A stretch of DNA of 64,000 nt from Marisediminitalea lipolytica (GCF_001758465.1 NZ_MJIC01000014.1:339823-403822); one strand, 5' to 3'. Shown: positions 17,750 to 27,703, counted from the first letter of the stretch. Notes: generated by a model not told the origin, from the letters alone. Made by a program: numbers and translations.

Positions 17750-20700
17750 ATGGTTTTCATCAGTAATTTTGAATTTCTGAAAGCACATGGCGCATGGTTT
17801 TATAACCTTGCCGCAAGCGCTGAGCGCAATTTTGCGCCTGATCCAAACACTACCCTTATCAAAATGCGCCAACTGGGTGAAGCCATTGCGCAAAACATCG
17901 CTGCCAGGGTAGGCGTTGAATATGGTAGCGACGTCAAGCAAGTCGATTTACTCCGAGACATTGATTATTCCCTGAGGCTCGATGATAACGTTCGAGATGC
18001 GTTTCATACTCTAAGAAAACTAGGTAATGTAGCAACTCATGAGTTCGACAGCAGTAGCCACCGTGATGCACTAAAAGCGATGATGGTGGGCCACGCATTG
18101 TCTATGTGGTTTCATGGCACCTTTGGTGGTGAAAAAGCAAAAGGCTTTAAAGTTACCAAGTTTGTAAAACCCGAAGACCCCTCTGCGTACGTGCGTGAAA
18201 TTGAAGAGCAGTTAGAGCAACTCAAAACAGAATCCCAACGCACATCAGATCGAATCAAAGTCGCCGAAGAACTCCGCCGCATTGAAGAAGAAAAAGCCGC
18301 TGCCGAACGCAAACGCGCCGAGCGAATGGCGGAGGAGCGTGAAATTTGGGAGCAGCTCGCCCAGGAGCAGGAAGAGGCGCTTACCAAATACCGTGCTGAA
18401 GTAGAGCAAGCGAATAAAAAACATTTCACCCAATTCAATGCCCAGCCAAAAGAGCAACAGGCCGCCGAATTACAGCGTATTGAAAAGTCTCATTTCGAAA
18501 TGGACGAAGCCGAAACCCGCGTTATTATCGATCAGCAGTTGATCGACGCCGGATGGGAAGCCGATACCGAAAATCTGCGTTTTTCCAAAGGTGCACGCCC
18601 CGAACCGAATAAAAACAGAGCCATTGCAGAATGGCCAACGGCATCTGGCCCCGCAGACTACGCATTATTTATTGGTACAACCTTAGTGGCGGTAATCGAA
18701 GCCAAGAAAAACGCTAAAAATGTTTATGGGGCTATCGAGCAGGCTAAACGCTATGCCAAAGATATTCATTCACTGCCACCAGAAATTGACGTGGCAGAAT
18801 ACGGTGAATTTAAAGTACCACTCACCTTTGCGACCAATGGCCGCGCTTATCTCAAACAGTTAGAGCAAGAAAGCGGCATCTGGTTTTTAGACGTGCGTGA
18901 TACCACTAATCGCCGTAAAGCGTTAAAGGGTTGGTATTCACCACAGGAAATAAAAACCTACTTAAGGCAGACGCCACAAAAGGCTAACGCGCAGCTTGAT
19001 GAAATGGGCTTCGAATACGAGCTTCAGCTTCGTGACTATCAAAAGAAAGCGATTTTAAGTGTTGAGCAGGCCATAAAAGACGGCAAGGAACGCGCATTGG
19101 TGGCAATGGCAACCGGCACAGGTAAAACCAAAACCTGTATCGCCCTGGTGTATCGCTTGTTAAAAGCGGAGCGTTTTCGCCGGATATTATTCCTGGTCGA
19201 CCGCAGCGCGTTAGGGGTTCAGGCTACGGTAGATTTTGGTGAAGTGCGTATGGAAAACCTCAACACCTTTGCTGATACCTTTGATGTGCTGGGTATGGAG
19301 CCGGAAAAAGCTCCACGCCCCACACCAGAAGACGATACCAAGGTGCATGTAGCTACCGTGCAAGGGTTAGTAAAACGCATTATGTACCCGTCTGACGATG
19401 CTACAAAGCCTGGGGTAGGGCAATATGATTGCATCGTTGTGGATGAGTGCCACCGAGGCTACCTGCTCGATAAAGAACTCAGCGAAACCGAAGTGAAATT
19501 TCGCGACCAGCAGGATTACGTTTCTAAATACCGTGCGGTAATTGATTACTTCGATGCGTTTAAGGTAGGGTTAACTGCCACCCCCGCAATCCATACCACC
19601 GATATTTTCGGCGATCCGGTATTCTCATACAGCTATACCGAAGCAGTGATCGACGGTTATTTGGTTGACCATCTTCCGCCCATCAGAATACATACCAGGC
19701 TGAATACCGAAGGCATTCACTATGATGTGAATGAAGAGGTGCAGGTTTACGATCCACAAACTAACCAGCTTGAGTTAATTCATACGCCTGATGAACTAGA
19801 CTTCGACGTTGCCCAGTTTAATCGCAAGGTAATTGCGCCTGAATTTACCAAGGCTATTGCCGATTGGTTAATTACCAAAGATGCCATCGATCCCTATTCA
19901 CAGGAAAAAACACTGATTTTCTGTGTAACCGACAAACACGCCGATGAAATGGTCGAAGCGCTCAAAGACGCCTGCGAAGCCTATCACGGTGAAGTGGAAG
20001 ACGATGCCATTATGAAAATCACCGGTGCGTCGGATAAACCATTGCAGCTGATACGTCGCTACAAGAACGATCGGTTGCCCAATATCGTGGTGACGGTAGA
20101 CTTGCTCACCACTGGTATCGATGTGCCTTCAATATGTAATTTGGTGTTTATGCGCCGCGTAAACAGCCGCATCCTTTATGAGCAAATGCTGGGCCGTGCT
20201 ACACGCCGCTGCGACGATATTGCAAAGGAACGCTTCCGTATTTTTGACGCTGTTGATATTTACAAGCAGCTCGAAAAAGTAAATACCATGAAGCCGGTTG
20301 TTACTAACGTGGATATTACTTTTACGGCGTTGGAACAAGATATCACCGAAGGTAAAGACACTAAGCTTCAGGAACTGGCTAAAAACCAGTTTTTAAGCAA
20401 ACTTCAAAGCAAAAAGCGCTACCTGTCGGATACCCAGCAAAGTGAGTTTGAGCGTATTGTGGGTAAACCACCGCAAGAATTTGCTCAGGAATTAAAAGCT
20501 ATGCCAATTCAGGATGTAGCGAATTGGTTTGTGAATAACCCTGGCTTAGGCGAATTGCTTGATATGAAAGTAAAAGGCACCGGCGGATTTAACAAAGTGG
20601 TGGTGTCAGAGCATCAGGATGAAGTAATTGAAACCTCTACCGGTTACGGCAGCGGCCAAAAGCCAGAGGATTACCTTACTGCCTTTAGTGACTTTGTAAA

Positions 20701-21196
20701 TGCTAACAGCAACCGCATGGTGGCGATTCAAACGGTGATTCAAAAGCCCTGGGAATTAACCCGCGAAAGCTTAAAACAGCTTGCATTAGAGCTTGAACGC
20801 AACGAGTTCAGAGAAGAAGATCTCAAAGCCGCCTGGAAAGAAACCCGTAACGAAGATATTGCCGCCCGCATTATTGGCTATATTCGCCAGGCCGCAATTG
20901 GCGAGGCACTAATTCCATACGAGGAGCGGGTAGATAAAGCGCTGGATAAAATCCTCAACAGCCAGCCGTGGAAAACGCCGCAGCGCGAATGGTTAACCAC
21001 TATTGCTAAACAAATGAAGGCTAACATCATTGTTGATGAAGCAAACTTAAACGAAGGCATATTCAAACAGCGCCTTGGCGGTATAAAACGGGCCAATAAG
21101 CTCTTTGAACCACAGCCAATTACCGCTATCCTCGCCACCTTTAATCGTGCCCTGTGGGCAGACGACCAGGCGAACGACGATAAAGCCTCAGCGTAA
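17750..21196 (+). CDS. hsdR: Type I restriction endonuclease subunit R (EcoEI-like)
   Basis: The 1148-residue motor and cleavage subunit of a type I restriction-modification enzyme. Order: N-terminal DUF4145-like helical domain (1-135), Lys/Glu-rich coiled coil (about 145-250), nuclease core with PADYALF and VIEAKKN (about 300-318), Walker A MATGTGKTKT (about 450), VVDECHRGY (about 560), LTATPA (about 607), helicase motif VI near QMLGRATRR, and an EcoEI-type C-terminal domain. It cleaves DNA that lacks the cognate methylation after translocation. AAGGA precedes the ATG. hsdM starts 40 bp downstream. Its codon use is richer in G and C than that of the zor/dru genes. Confidence 0.93.
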   Translation: MVFISNFEFLKAHGAWFYNLAASAERNFAPDPNTTLIKMRQLGEAIAQNIAARVGVEYGSDVKQVDLLRDIDYSLRLDDNVRDAFHTLRKLGNVATHEFDSSSHRDALKAMMVGHALSMWFHGTFGGEKAKGFKVTKFVKPEDPSAYVREIEEQLEQLKTESQRTSDRIKVAEELRRIEEEKAAAERKRAERMAEEREIWEQLAQEQEEALTKYRAEVEQANKKHFTQFNAQPKEQQAAELQRIEKSHFEMDEAETRVIIDQQLIDAGWEADTENLRFSKGARPEPNKNRAIAEWPTASGPADYALFIGTTLVAVIEAKKNAKNVYGAIEQAKRYAKDIHSLPPEIDVAEYGEFKVPLTFATNGRAYLKQLEQESGIWFLDVRDTTNRRKALKGWYSPQEIKTYLRQTPQKANAQLDEMGFEYELQLRDYQKKAILSVEQAIKDGKERALVAMATGTGKTKTCIALVYRLLKAERFRRILFLVDRSALGVQATVDFGEVRMENLNTFADTFDVLGMEPEKAPRPTPEDDTKVHVATVQGLVKRIMYPSDDATKPGVGQYDCIVVDECHRGYLLDKELSETEVKFRDQQDYVSKYRAVIDYFDAFKVGLTATPAIHTTDIFGDPVFSYSYTEAVIDGYLVDHLPPIRIHTRLNTEGIHYDVNEEVQVYDPQTNQLELIHTPDELDFDVAQFNRKVIAPEFTKAIADWLITKDAIDPYSQEKTLIFCVTDKHADEMVEALKDACEAYHGEVEDDAIMKITGASDKPLQLIRRYKNDRLPNIVVTVDLLTTGIDVPSICNLVFMRRVNSRILYEQMLGRATRRCDDIAKERFRIFDAVDIYKQLEKVNTMKPVVTNVDITFTALEQDITEGKDTKLQELAKNQFLSKLQSKKRYLSDTQQSEFERIVGKPPQEFAQELKAMPIQDVANWFVNNPGLGELLDMKVKGTGGFNKVVVSEHQDEVIETSTGYGSGQKPEDYLTAFSDFVNANSNRMVAIQTVIQKPWELTRESLKQLALELERNEFREEDLKAAWKETRNEDIAARIIGYIRQAAIGEALIPYEERVDKALDKILNSQPWKTPQREWLTTIAKQMKANIIVDEANLNEGIFKQRLGGIKRANKLFEPQPITAILATFNRALWADDQANDDKASA

Positions 21197-21235
21197 ACAA
21201 TATTGCCTAAGCAAAATAAAAATTAGAGAGTAACA

Positions 21236-22744
21236 ATGAGTACACAAGATTTAATCAGTAAATTATGGAACCTCTGCCACGTATTACGTGACGACGGCGT
21301 TACCTACCACGAGTACCTTAACGAGCTGACCTATCTTATTTTCCTCAAAATGGTAGAAGAAACCGGCCAGGAAGAACTGATACCCGCAGGATTTCGCTGG
21401 AGTGATATCGAAAACTTCAACGCCGCGACCCGCCTAGAAGAATACAAAAAACTACTTATTCATTTAGGCTCGCATGGCTCGTTAATTACCAAAGCGATTT
21501 TCGCCGATGCCTCAACCTGTATTCGTAAACCGGCAACCCTTAATAAGCTGGTTACTGAGATCGATAAGCTGGACTGGTACTCAGCCAAAACCGAAGGCCT
21601 AGGGGATATGTACGAAGGCTTGCTGGAAATTAACGCCAGCGAGAAGAAATCCGGTGCAGGCCAGTATTTCACGCCCCGCGTGCTTATCGACGCCATGGTA
21701 GAACTAATGCGCCCAACCCTTAGCGATATGATTGTTGACCCTACTGCCGGTACAGGCGGCTTCCTTATCGCAGCTCACAAGTATTTAGAGCAGCAAAACA
21801 GCATTGATACGCTGGATGAAGCCGCGTACGACAGATACCAGCACAGAACGTTTTACGGCATGGAATTAGTGCCAGACACACGCCGCCTCGCCATGATGAA
21901 CCTGATGCTGCACGATCTAGCGGTAGACGATAATAATTCAGGCGTACTGTACGGCGATACCTTATCAAACGAAGGTAAAGCATTACCCAAAGCATCACTT
22001 ATTCTGGCAAACCCGCCATTTGGTACAAAACAAGGGGGGGGAGTTCCCACCCGCGATGACCTGGTGCATTACACCAGTAACAAACAGCTCGCATTTTTAC
22101 ATGCCATGTACCAAACCATGCTCAAACCAGGTGGCCGTGTTGCAGTGGTATTGCCCGATAACGTATTGTTCGAAGGCTCTACAGGCCGCAAGATCCGCAA
22201 CGATCTCATGGAAAAATGTAACCTGCATACCATCTTGCGCTTACCTACCGGTATTTTTTATGCCGCAGGGGTAAAAACCAATGTGTTGTTCTTCGACAAG
22301 CCAACCGATGTGAACCAGGACAAAGGCAATACCAAAAACGTGTGGGTATACGACTTGCGGGCAAACATGCCGCAATTTGGTAAACGCACGGTGCTCACCA
22401 AAGCCCATTTTGATGAGTTCTATAAAGCTGTGGGAAGCGACCTGACCAAGGTAGACGAAGCACAGCGCCAAGCCTTTATCGACAACCATCAAAACGGCAG
22501 TGAAGTGGGTGACGTCGATACCTGCCGCCTGCGCAAATTCACCCGCGAAGAAATTGCAGCCAAAGAAGATTCACTCGATCTCGCCTGGATTCGTGATGAC
22601 AGTGTAGAAGACGCATCAAAACTCCCAGAACCTGATGTGCTAATTAACGAGGCCATAGAAGAGCTGGCAGGCGCAATTACCGATTTGCAATCGATACTCG
22701 TAGAACTGGATGTAGCAGAGGCATCGGAAGAGGTTGTGCTATGA
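21236..22744 (+). CDS. hsdM: Type I restriction-modification N6-adenine methyltransferase HsdM, with G8 tract
   Basis: The 502-residue methyltransferase carries the SAM-binding motif VDPTAGTGGFLIAAH (about residue 170) and the catalytic motif ANPPFG (about 258). With HsdS it methylates the host recognition sites. An uninterrupted run of eight G (22034-22041) directly follows the catalytic motif and encodes the Gly loop; a slip here would truncate the protein. The stop overlaps the hsdS start (ATGA), as is usual. The GAG site 5' of the ATG and the 40-bp distance from hsdR suggest one transcript. Confidence 0.95.
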   Translation: MSTQDLISKLWNLCHVLRDDGVTYHEYLNELTYLIFLKMVEETGQEELIPAGFRWSDIENFNAATRLEEYKKLLIHLGSHGSLITKAIFADASTCIRKPATLNKLVTEIDKLDWYSAKTEGLGDMYEGLLEINASEKKSGAGQYFTPRVLIDAMVELMRPTLSDMIVDPTAGTGGFLIAAHKYLEQQNSIDTLDEAAYDRYQHRTFYGMELVPDTRRLAMMNLMLHDLAVDDNNSGVLYGDTLSNEGKALPKASLILANPPFGTKQGGGVPTRDDLVHYTSNKQLAFLHAMYQTMLKPGGRVAVVLPDNVLFEGSTGRKIRNDLMEKCNLHTILRLPTGIFYAAGVKTNVLFFDKPTDVNQDKGNTKNVWVYDLRANMPQFGKRTVLTKAHFDEFYKAVGSDLTKVDEAQRQAFIDNHQNGSEVGDVDTCRLRKFTREEIAAKEDSLDLAWIRDDSVEDASKLPEPDVLINEAIEELAGAITDLQSILVELDVAEASEEVVL

Positions 22745-24045
22745 GTGAGTTGCCAAAGGGTTGGAAAAAAGAGCCTTTAGGAACATTTGTTAGACTAAAA
22801 AATGGTTATGCATTTAAAAGTAAGGATTTTGTTGCTAAGTCTGAAAACACGTTTCCGGTTGTAAGAATTTCAGACATTCAGCACGGTAGAGTGCTTGTTA
22901 CTGATTCTACACATATTGAAAGTGCTATAGCTAATTTTAAATTCACTGTAGAAAGCGGTGACCTATTAATTGCCATGTCCGGTGCAACAACTGGTAAAAC
23001 AGGAGTTTACAGAAGCACTGAAGTAGCTTTTCAGAATCAGCGGGTTGGAAATTTAAAGCTAGTCGATGAACAGAATTCATGTCCTCGATATAGAAATTAC
23101 TTAATTGCGAGTCTCAAAGAAGAAATCATAAAAAAAGCTTATGGTGCAGCACAACCGAATATTTCGGCTAAAGAATTAGAAGGAATAGAAGTAAATATTG
23201 CGCCATTTGATGAACAAAAACGCATCGCAGACAAACTCGATAGCGTGCTCGCGAAAGTCGAAGCCGCCCAGGCACGCCTCGACAAAATCCCCGCCATCCT
23301 AAAACGCTTCCGCCAATCCGTCCTCGCCGCCGCCACCTCCGGTGAACTCACAAAGGATTGGAGAGCGACTCAAGGCTTAGAATTAAGTTCTTGGAATGAG
23401 TACCTTTTTGAAGATATAAGCACACAGATTACGGTTGGCTTTGTTGGTAAAATGGCCGATAAGTATGTTGAGAGCGGAATACCGTTCTTGAGATCACAGA
23501 ACGTTCGTCCGTTCAAATTTGATGAAAGGAATTTGCTTTTTATTTCTGAAGACTTCCATCAAAAAATATACAAATCCAGACTTGAAGCTGGTGATTTGGC
23601 AATAGTTCGATCTGGAGCGCCTGGCACAACTTGCGTGATCCCTGAAAATCTAGGAGTCGTGAATTGCTCTGATCTTGTTATTGTTCGGCCAAGTGAAAAG
23701 CTTGTTTCTGAATATGGTTGTATCTTTATGAATTCAACTGCGGCTCAGGGGACAGTTAAAGCAAATCAAGTTGGTGTTGCTCAACAACATTTTAATGTTG
23801 GTTCAATGAAAAAAATGTTGATAAACCTCCCAACTAAGCATGAGCAAGAAGAGATAGTTTTTCGCGTTAATCAGTTGTTTGAACACTCCTATTTAATTGA
23901 GAAAAAATATGAGATGGCGTTAATTAGAGTTAAAAAGCTAGAGCAGTCAATTCTATCTAAAGCCTTCAAAGGCGAGCTGTTATCAAGTTCAGTAGATTCT
24001 GACATAGAATCAATCGAAAGCTCTGTTGAGACATTGAATGCGTGA
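22741..24045 (+). CDS. hsdS: Type I restriction-modification specificity subunit HsdS
   Basis: The 434-residue protein has two target-recognition domains (about residues 5-150 and 205-375), each followed by a helical conserved region (LDSVLAKVEAAQARLDKIP near 160-200 and a second one at the end, KLEQSILSKAFKGEL). These bind the two half-sites and set the spacer length. The central conserved segment (about 23215-23350) is distinctly GC-rich while both recognition domains are AT-rich, which is a sign of domain exchange. The start overlaps the hsdM stop by 4 bp. Confidence 0.92.
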   Translation: MSELPKGWKKEPLGTFVRLKNGYAFKSKDFVAKSENTFPVVRISDIQHGRVLVTDSTHIESAIANFKFTVESGDLLIAMSGATTGKTGVYRSTEVAFQNQRVGNLKLVDEQNSCPRYRNYLIASLKEEIIKKAYGAAQPNISAKELEGIEVNIAPFDEQKRIADKLDSVLAKVEAAQARLDKIPAILKRFRQSVLAAATSGELTKDWRATQGLELSSWNEYLFEDISTQITVGFVGKMADKYVESGIPFLRSQNVRPFKFDERNLLFISEDFHQKIYKSRLEAGDLAIVRSGAPGTTCVIPENLGVVNCSDLVIVRPSEKLVSEYGCIFMNSTAAQGTVKANQVGVAQQHFNVGSMKKMLINLPTKHEQEEIVFRVNQLFEHSYLIEKKYEMALIRVKKLEQSILSKAFKGELLSSSVDSDIESIESSVETLNA

Positions 24046-24934
24046 GTTAGGCATATGCAAAAACTCCGGCCGTCTTTACGGCGGGAGTTCATCCTCCGGT
24101 GTGCCAATTACCGAAGTCGTCAATATCTTCCCAATCAGGTTCGAAGATGACCTCATCGTACCGACGATGCGAGAATATGATGGTTACGATGGCTTGGTTT
24201 TCAAAGAAGAAAGTTTCGACCCGATTACGCGAGTAAAACGCGGTACTGTCTACTCTCTGGAGGAGTCTCAGCCTAAACAATGGTGGGTTCAGGATTCAGC
24301 TCGAAAAGATATTGAATATCATGCAAACGTTGGATGGGCAGCACAATCTCTCTTTGCTACCAGTTACCGGATTCATCCGTTAACCCAACTGAGGGGAATT
24401 ACAAAATTACCTCAAGTCACGCTTGGTTCAAAGCCGCATACTTCACTGTGGAAGATTATTGCAATCGAAACTCAGTTTGATGGCAAGCCATTGTTAACCT
24501 TAAAATCTATTCGAAGCCTTGGTGTCATCCCAAATATTAACTTTGAGCAGTATTCCAGTGATGCACAGGCGAAGCTCAAAACAGCGTTAGAAAGTGTTGA
24601 GATGGCCGCTAATCGATTCGTACCTTTAGACACCGTTGATCGCTGTAGAGACGCCCTCAGCATCGTATTTGGAGATCTGGCGGGCAATCTAACACTGGAT
24701 TTAGGTCAGGGCATCAAAAAGTATATCGAAAAGAATAAAACCGCATCACCAAATCGAGACGGACAAGATTTAATATCTAAAAATGGCGATATCGTGCGTT
24801 CACTTCACGCGCGAGGCAAACCTAACGAGAGTCACAAAAACAATACTCGCCCAGTAGACGAAGAAGACGCCAGCCTGGCACTCAATTGCTTATGGTTTGT
24901 ATTAACAGAACTGGATGACCGATATGCCAGATAA
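24038..24934 (+). CDS. hypothetical protein, 298 aa, behind hsdS
   Basis: No family is recognised with confidence. The ATG overlaps the hsdS stop by 8 bp, so it is translationally coupled to the restriction operon. Residues 30-150 look beta-rich (FPIRFEDDLIVPTMREYDGY). The last 110 residues are helical (LDTVDRCRDALSIVFGDLAG) and resemble the helical ends of some abortive-infection proteins, but this is a weak visual match. It overlaps the following DUF3800 gene by 20 bp, making a tight pair. The likely role is accessory defence, by inference. Confidence 0.6.
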   Translation: MRELGICKNSGRLYGGSSSSGVPITEVVNIFPIRFEDDLIVPTMREYDGYDGLVFKEESFDPITRVKRGTVYSLEESQPKQWWVQDSARKDIEYHANVGWAAQSLFATSYRIHPLTQLRGITKLPQVTLGSKPHTSLWKIIAIETQFDGKPLLTLKSIRSLGVIPNINFEQYSSDAQAKLKTALESVEMAANRFVPLDTVDRCRDALSIVFGDLAGNLTLDLGQGIKKYIEKNKTASPNRDGQDLISKNGDIVRSLHARGKPNESHKNNTRPVDEEDASLALNCLWFVLTELDDRYAR

Positions 24935-25784
24935 AAAATCACCAGCACAAGCGGAGTTGCCACTTTTCGAGTTTGATGATGAAAGTCGCAGTGAACAAGC
25001 TGTTCAGAAACCTTCTGTTCCTGTTGAAAGTGAATTTGCCAAGTACATTGTTTATGTAGATGAGAGTGGCGATCACAGTCTGCAAAGCATTGATGAAAAC
25101 TACCCCATTTTCGTGCTAGCTTTTTGTGTATTCCATAAAAGGCATTACAGCGAAGCTATTGTTCCCGCGCTTGAGAAATTTAAATTTAATCACTTTGGCC
25201 ATGACCAGATCGTATTGCACGAACATGAAATCAGAAAGGAAAAAGGTAACTTCAATATCTTTCGTTCTCGTGATGAGAAGTTAGCTTTTCTGAGCGAACT
25301 GACTGAAATCATCGAGTTCAGCAATTTTATTCTAATCAGTTGCACTATCGATAAACGAAAGTTAACAAAGCCAGCTGACTTAGAAACTAACCCATACCAC
25401 ATGGCCTTAGGTTTCTGTATGGAAACGCTTTATGAGTTTTTACAAGAGAAAGGCGATGAACAAAAGAAAACGCATATCGTAGTTGAATGCCGAGGTAAAA
25501 AAGAAGATAGAGAACTAGAGTTGGAGTTCAGGCGAATTTGCGACGGCAATAATCGTTTGAATATACCACTTCCATTTGAAGTGATTTTTTCAGATAAGAA
25601 GGTCATGTCCTCAGGACTACAATTGGCTGATCTGGTAGCAAGGCCGATAGGTTTATATACCTTTAAACCGGAACAACCCAATCGTGCATTCGAAATCTTG
25701 CGAAGAAAATTCTACTGTGACGGCGGTCGAGAAAAGGTTGGAAAAGGATTCGAGGGAATTGGAATGAAGATTTACCCGCGCTAG
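24915..25784 (+). CDS. DUF3800 domain protein (RNase H-like fold)
   Basis: The 289-residue protein shows the DUF3800 hallmarks: YVDESGDHS near residue 45, then an inner conserved part around the His and Glu residues of VLHEHEIRK, a later VVECRGKKED, and near the end SGLQLADLVARP. DUF3800 proteins adopt an RNase H-like fold, occur widely in defence islands and prophages, and probably act on nucleic acid. The first 40 residues are a low-complexity leader. It overlaps the upstream gene and is the last gene of the rightward block. Confidence 0.78.
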   Translation: MTDMPDKKSPAQAELPLFEFDDESRSEQAVQKPSVPVESEFAKYIVYVDESGDHSLQSIDENYPIFVLAFCVFHKRHYSEAIVPALEKFKFNHFGHDQIVLHEHEIRKEKGNFNIFRSRDEKLAFLSELTEIIEFSNFILISCTIDKRKLTKPADLETNPYHMALGFCMETLYEFLQEKGDEQKKTHIVVECRGKKEDRELELEFRRICDGNNRLNIPLPFEVIFSDKKVMSSGLQLADLVARPIGLYTFKPEQPNRAFEILRRKFYCDGGREKVGKGFEGIGMKIYPR

Positions 25785-25794
25785 AAAGCGAAAA

Positions 25795-25823
25795 GCCCCG
25801 ATGATCTCACCGAGGCTGTAGCG
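25795..25823. terminator. imperfect hairpin after the DUF3800 gene
   Basis: AGCCCCG and CGAGGCT can pair with one mismatch just after the DUF3800 stop and face the convergent integrase gene. There is no clear T run, so terminator activity is uncertain. The rest of the gap to 26008 shows nothing recognisable, although an attachment site next to an integrase gene could be there. Confidence 0.3.
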
Positions 25824-26008
25824 CCGACCGGGTAACTCCCAATCCACTTGCCGTAATTATGATGTCGGGATCTACTATAGTCAAACGGTTTGTTTTATTT
25901 ATTTTATCTCTTTGGCGTTGAAATGATGATATTAGCCATACAAACGAGGTTAATTTCATTGAGCAATATTAATGGAAGCTCAAAATACAACTAATTCAAC
26001 GAATAAGC

Positions 26009-27703
26009 TCATTCAATCATTTTATGTAGTAATTGACCATTCAGAATCGCAGCTTTTTTCGTTCTTACAGGATTCGCTTTACGATATGATTTTATAGAGT
26101 AATTGCTAGTATGATTGAGTAGGTCGCTAACAGTTTCTGAGTCTAGTTCTGCTAGTCGATCAACCATGGTTTCTCTGAAGTCATGTAATCTGATTTGATA
26201 TTTAATTTCCCCTTCAGGCGTGAGAGTGTAAAAGTTTAGTTTCATTCTGAGTTCATCCCATGGCTTAGCAAAATTCGTTCTGTGGCCTGACTCACTTCTT
26301 TTTGATGGAAAGAGGTAAGCGTTTGGTGCCTTATTCTCTAATTTAGCGATATAGCCTATTAGAATCGGAAATAACTCGTCATGAAAAGGTGCCCAAACCT
26401 GACGACCGCCTTTGACCGTGAGTTTTATCTTTTTAATAGAAAAATCAATATCTTTTATTCGAAGTCTGACTACTTCTGAGGTGCGGCATTGGCCAGTCAT
26501 TTGAAGAGTCATAAACATCATGAATTGTTCACAATGGTGAAGAGAAATTTCTTCGAGTATTTTTTTGAGGTCTTTTTCATCAATGATTACATGGCGTTGT
26601 ACGTTAAGCTTTTTCACTTCATGGAAATTTGCAGATTCCAAATGGGATAAGAGCCTGTTTTCAAGACAGAAATTTGTAGCAGCTTTTATGTATGTCACAA
26701 TCCGGTCGTGTGTGCCATGAACATGACGAAAGTTCTTAAGATAACCTCTGAATATGGCTTTGGTCATCATTGAAAGCGGCATATTTAGCAAACAAATCTC
26801 CCGTATTTTTCCGCTTGTTGCCACTGGATAGAGATTTGATAGATGAAGTCTGATTAGTGATTCAAGACGGTTTGCTGTGTCAGAATCGCTGCCTTTATCA
26901 TTATTAATATGGTTTTGTATGTAAATATCGAGCAGATCTGCAATCGTCTCTGGTTTGTTCAATAGAAGACGATTTATCTCTGATTTATTTAACTCGCTGA
27001 TTTCATCTCTGATGGCATGAAAATTCGAGATAGCTTTCTCGATATCACTAACGGAGGGCAAACTCTCGGATTGCCAAGATTTGAGTTCAATTCTAGTGCC
27101 ACCTTTTCTACCGCTGATAATGCAACTTGCCGAGTTGACTTCCAGCTTTATACTCTTGTAACGTTTGCCATTGCTCTCAATTGAAAATGACCTTCTGCCT
27201 TTCGGATCTAGAGCTTTGATTTCTTTCGGTGTTTTGGTCGCAATGTCCTGAACTGATATTGCCAAACTCTTCTTCATATTTGGTTTATCAGAAAACTCCC
27301 TGACTACCTCGTAGCTCTTCACTTTAGATGGAGGACTGATGAATCCAACTTCTGGCTTAACTTCTAAAGGTCGAGATTGGGTAACTTCTATTGGCACAAA
27401 GCGAGTAGCCTGCGTTGGCGAAATTGATAAATCACTAGAATTCGAGTTGTGAACTGAATACTCTCCATCTATTTTCAAGGGTAGATTAAGGACTGAATTC
27501 TCTGAAAAATACATTTTACCAGTAGATTTACTGCTAAATGGAGTCAGCAATCCATCCTCGACCAAATCATTAATAGCTTCAACAGGAAGACCTGTTTTGG
27601 CTGCTACTTCTTCAATCACGAGAAACGCAACAGAGTTTCTTTCAGAACGTGGCTGATACGCTCCTGGAAACTCGCTGTGTTGTTTATGTGATTGATATTG
27701 CAA
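26009..27703 (-). CDS. Tyrosine recombinase / site-specific integrase, 564 aa
   Basis: The C-terminal half carries the tyrosine recombinase catalytic set: CRTSEVVRLR (first Arg, about residue 404), LHDFRETM (His-x-x-Arg, about 505-508), LLNHTSNYSIKSYRKAN (second His and the nucleophilic Tyr, about 530-540). A lysine lies in the KGGRQ turn. The first 250 residues are longer than in phage integrases and include a MerR-like helix-turn-helix look (IEEVAAKTGLPVEAINDLVE). The start is a TTG preceded by AAGGGG, a strong site. It is the only integrase in the island and points away from the tRNA, about 10 kb from it, so it may belong to an inner element rather than to the tRNA junction. Confidence 0.85.
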   Translation of the reverse strand: MQYQSHKQHSEFPGAYQPRSERNSVAFLVIEEVAAKTGLPVEAINDLVEDGLLTPFSSKSTGKMYFSENSVLNLPLKIDGEYSVHNSNSSDLSISPTQATRFVPIEVTQSRPLEVKPEVGFISPPSKVKSYEVVREFSDKPNMKKSLAISVQDIATKTPKEIKALDPKGRRSFSIESNGKRYKSIKLEVNSASCIISGRKGGTRIELKSWQSESLPSVSDIEKAISNFHAIRDEISELNKSEINRLLLNKPETIADLLDIYIQNHINNDKGSDSDTANRLESLIRLHLSNLYPVATSGKIREICLLNMPLSMMTKAIFRGYLKNFRHVHGTHDRIVTYIKAATNFCLENRLLSHLESANFHEVKKLNVQRHVIIDEKDLKKILEEISLHHCEQFMMFMTLQMTGQCRTSEVVRLRIKDIDFSIKKIKLTVKGGRQVWAPFHDELFPILIGYIAKLENKAPNAYLFPSKRSESGHRTNFAKPWDELRMKLNFYTLTPEGEIKYQIRLHDFRETMVDRLAELDSETVSDLLNHTSNYSIKSYRKANPVRTKKAAILNGQLLHKMIE

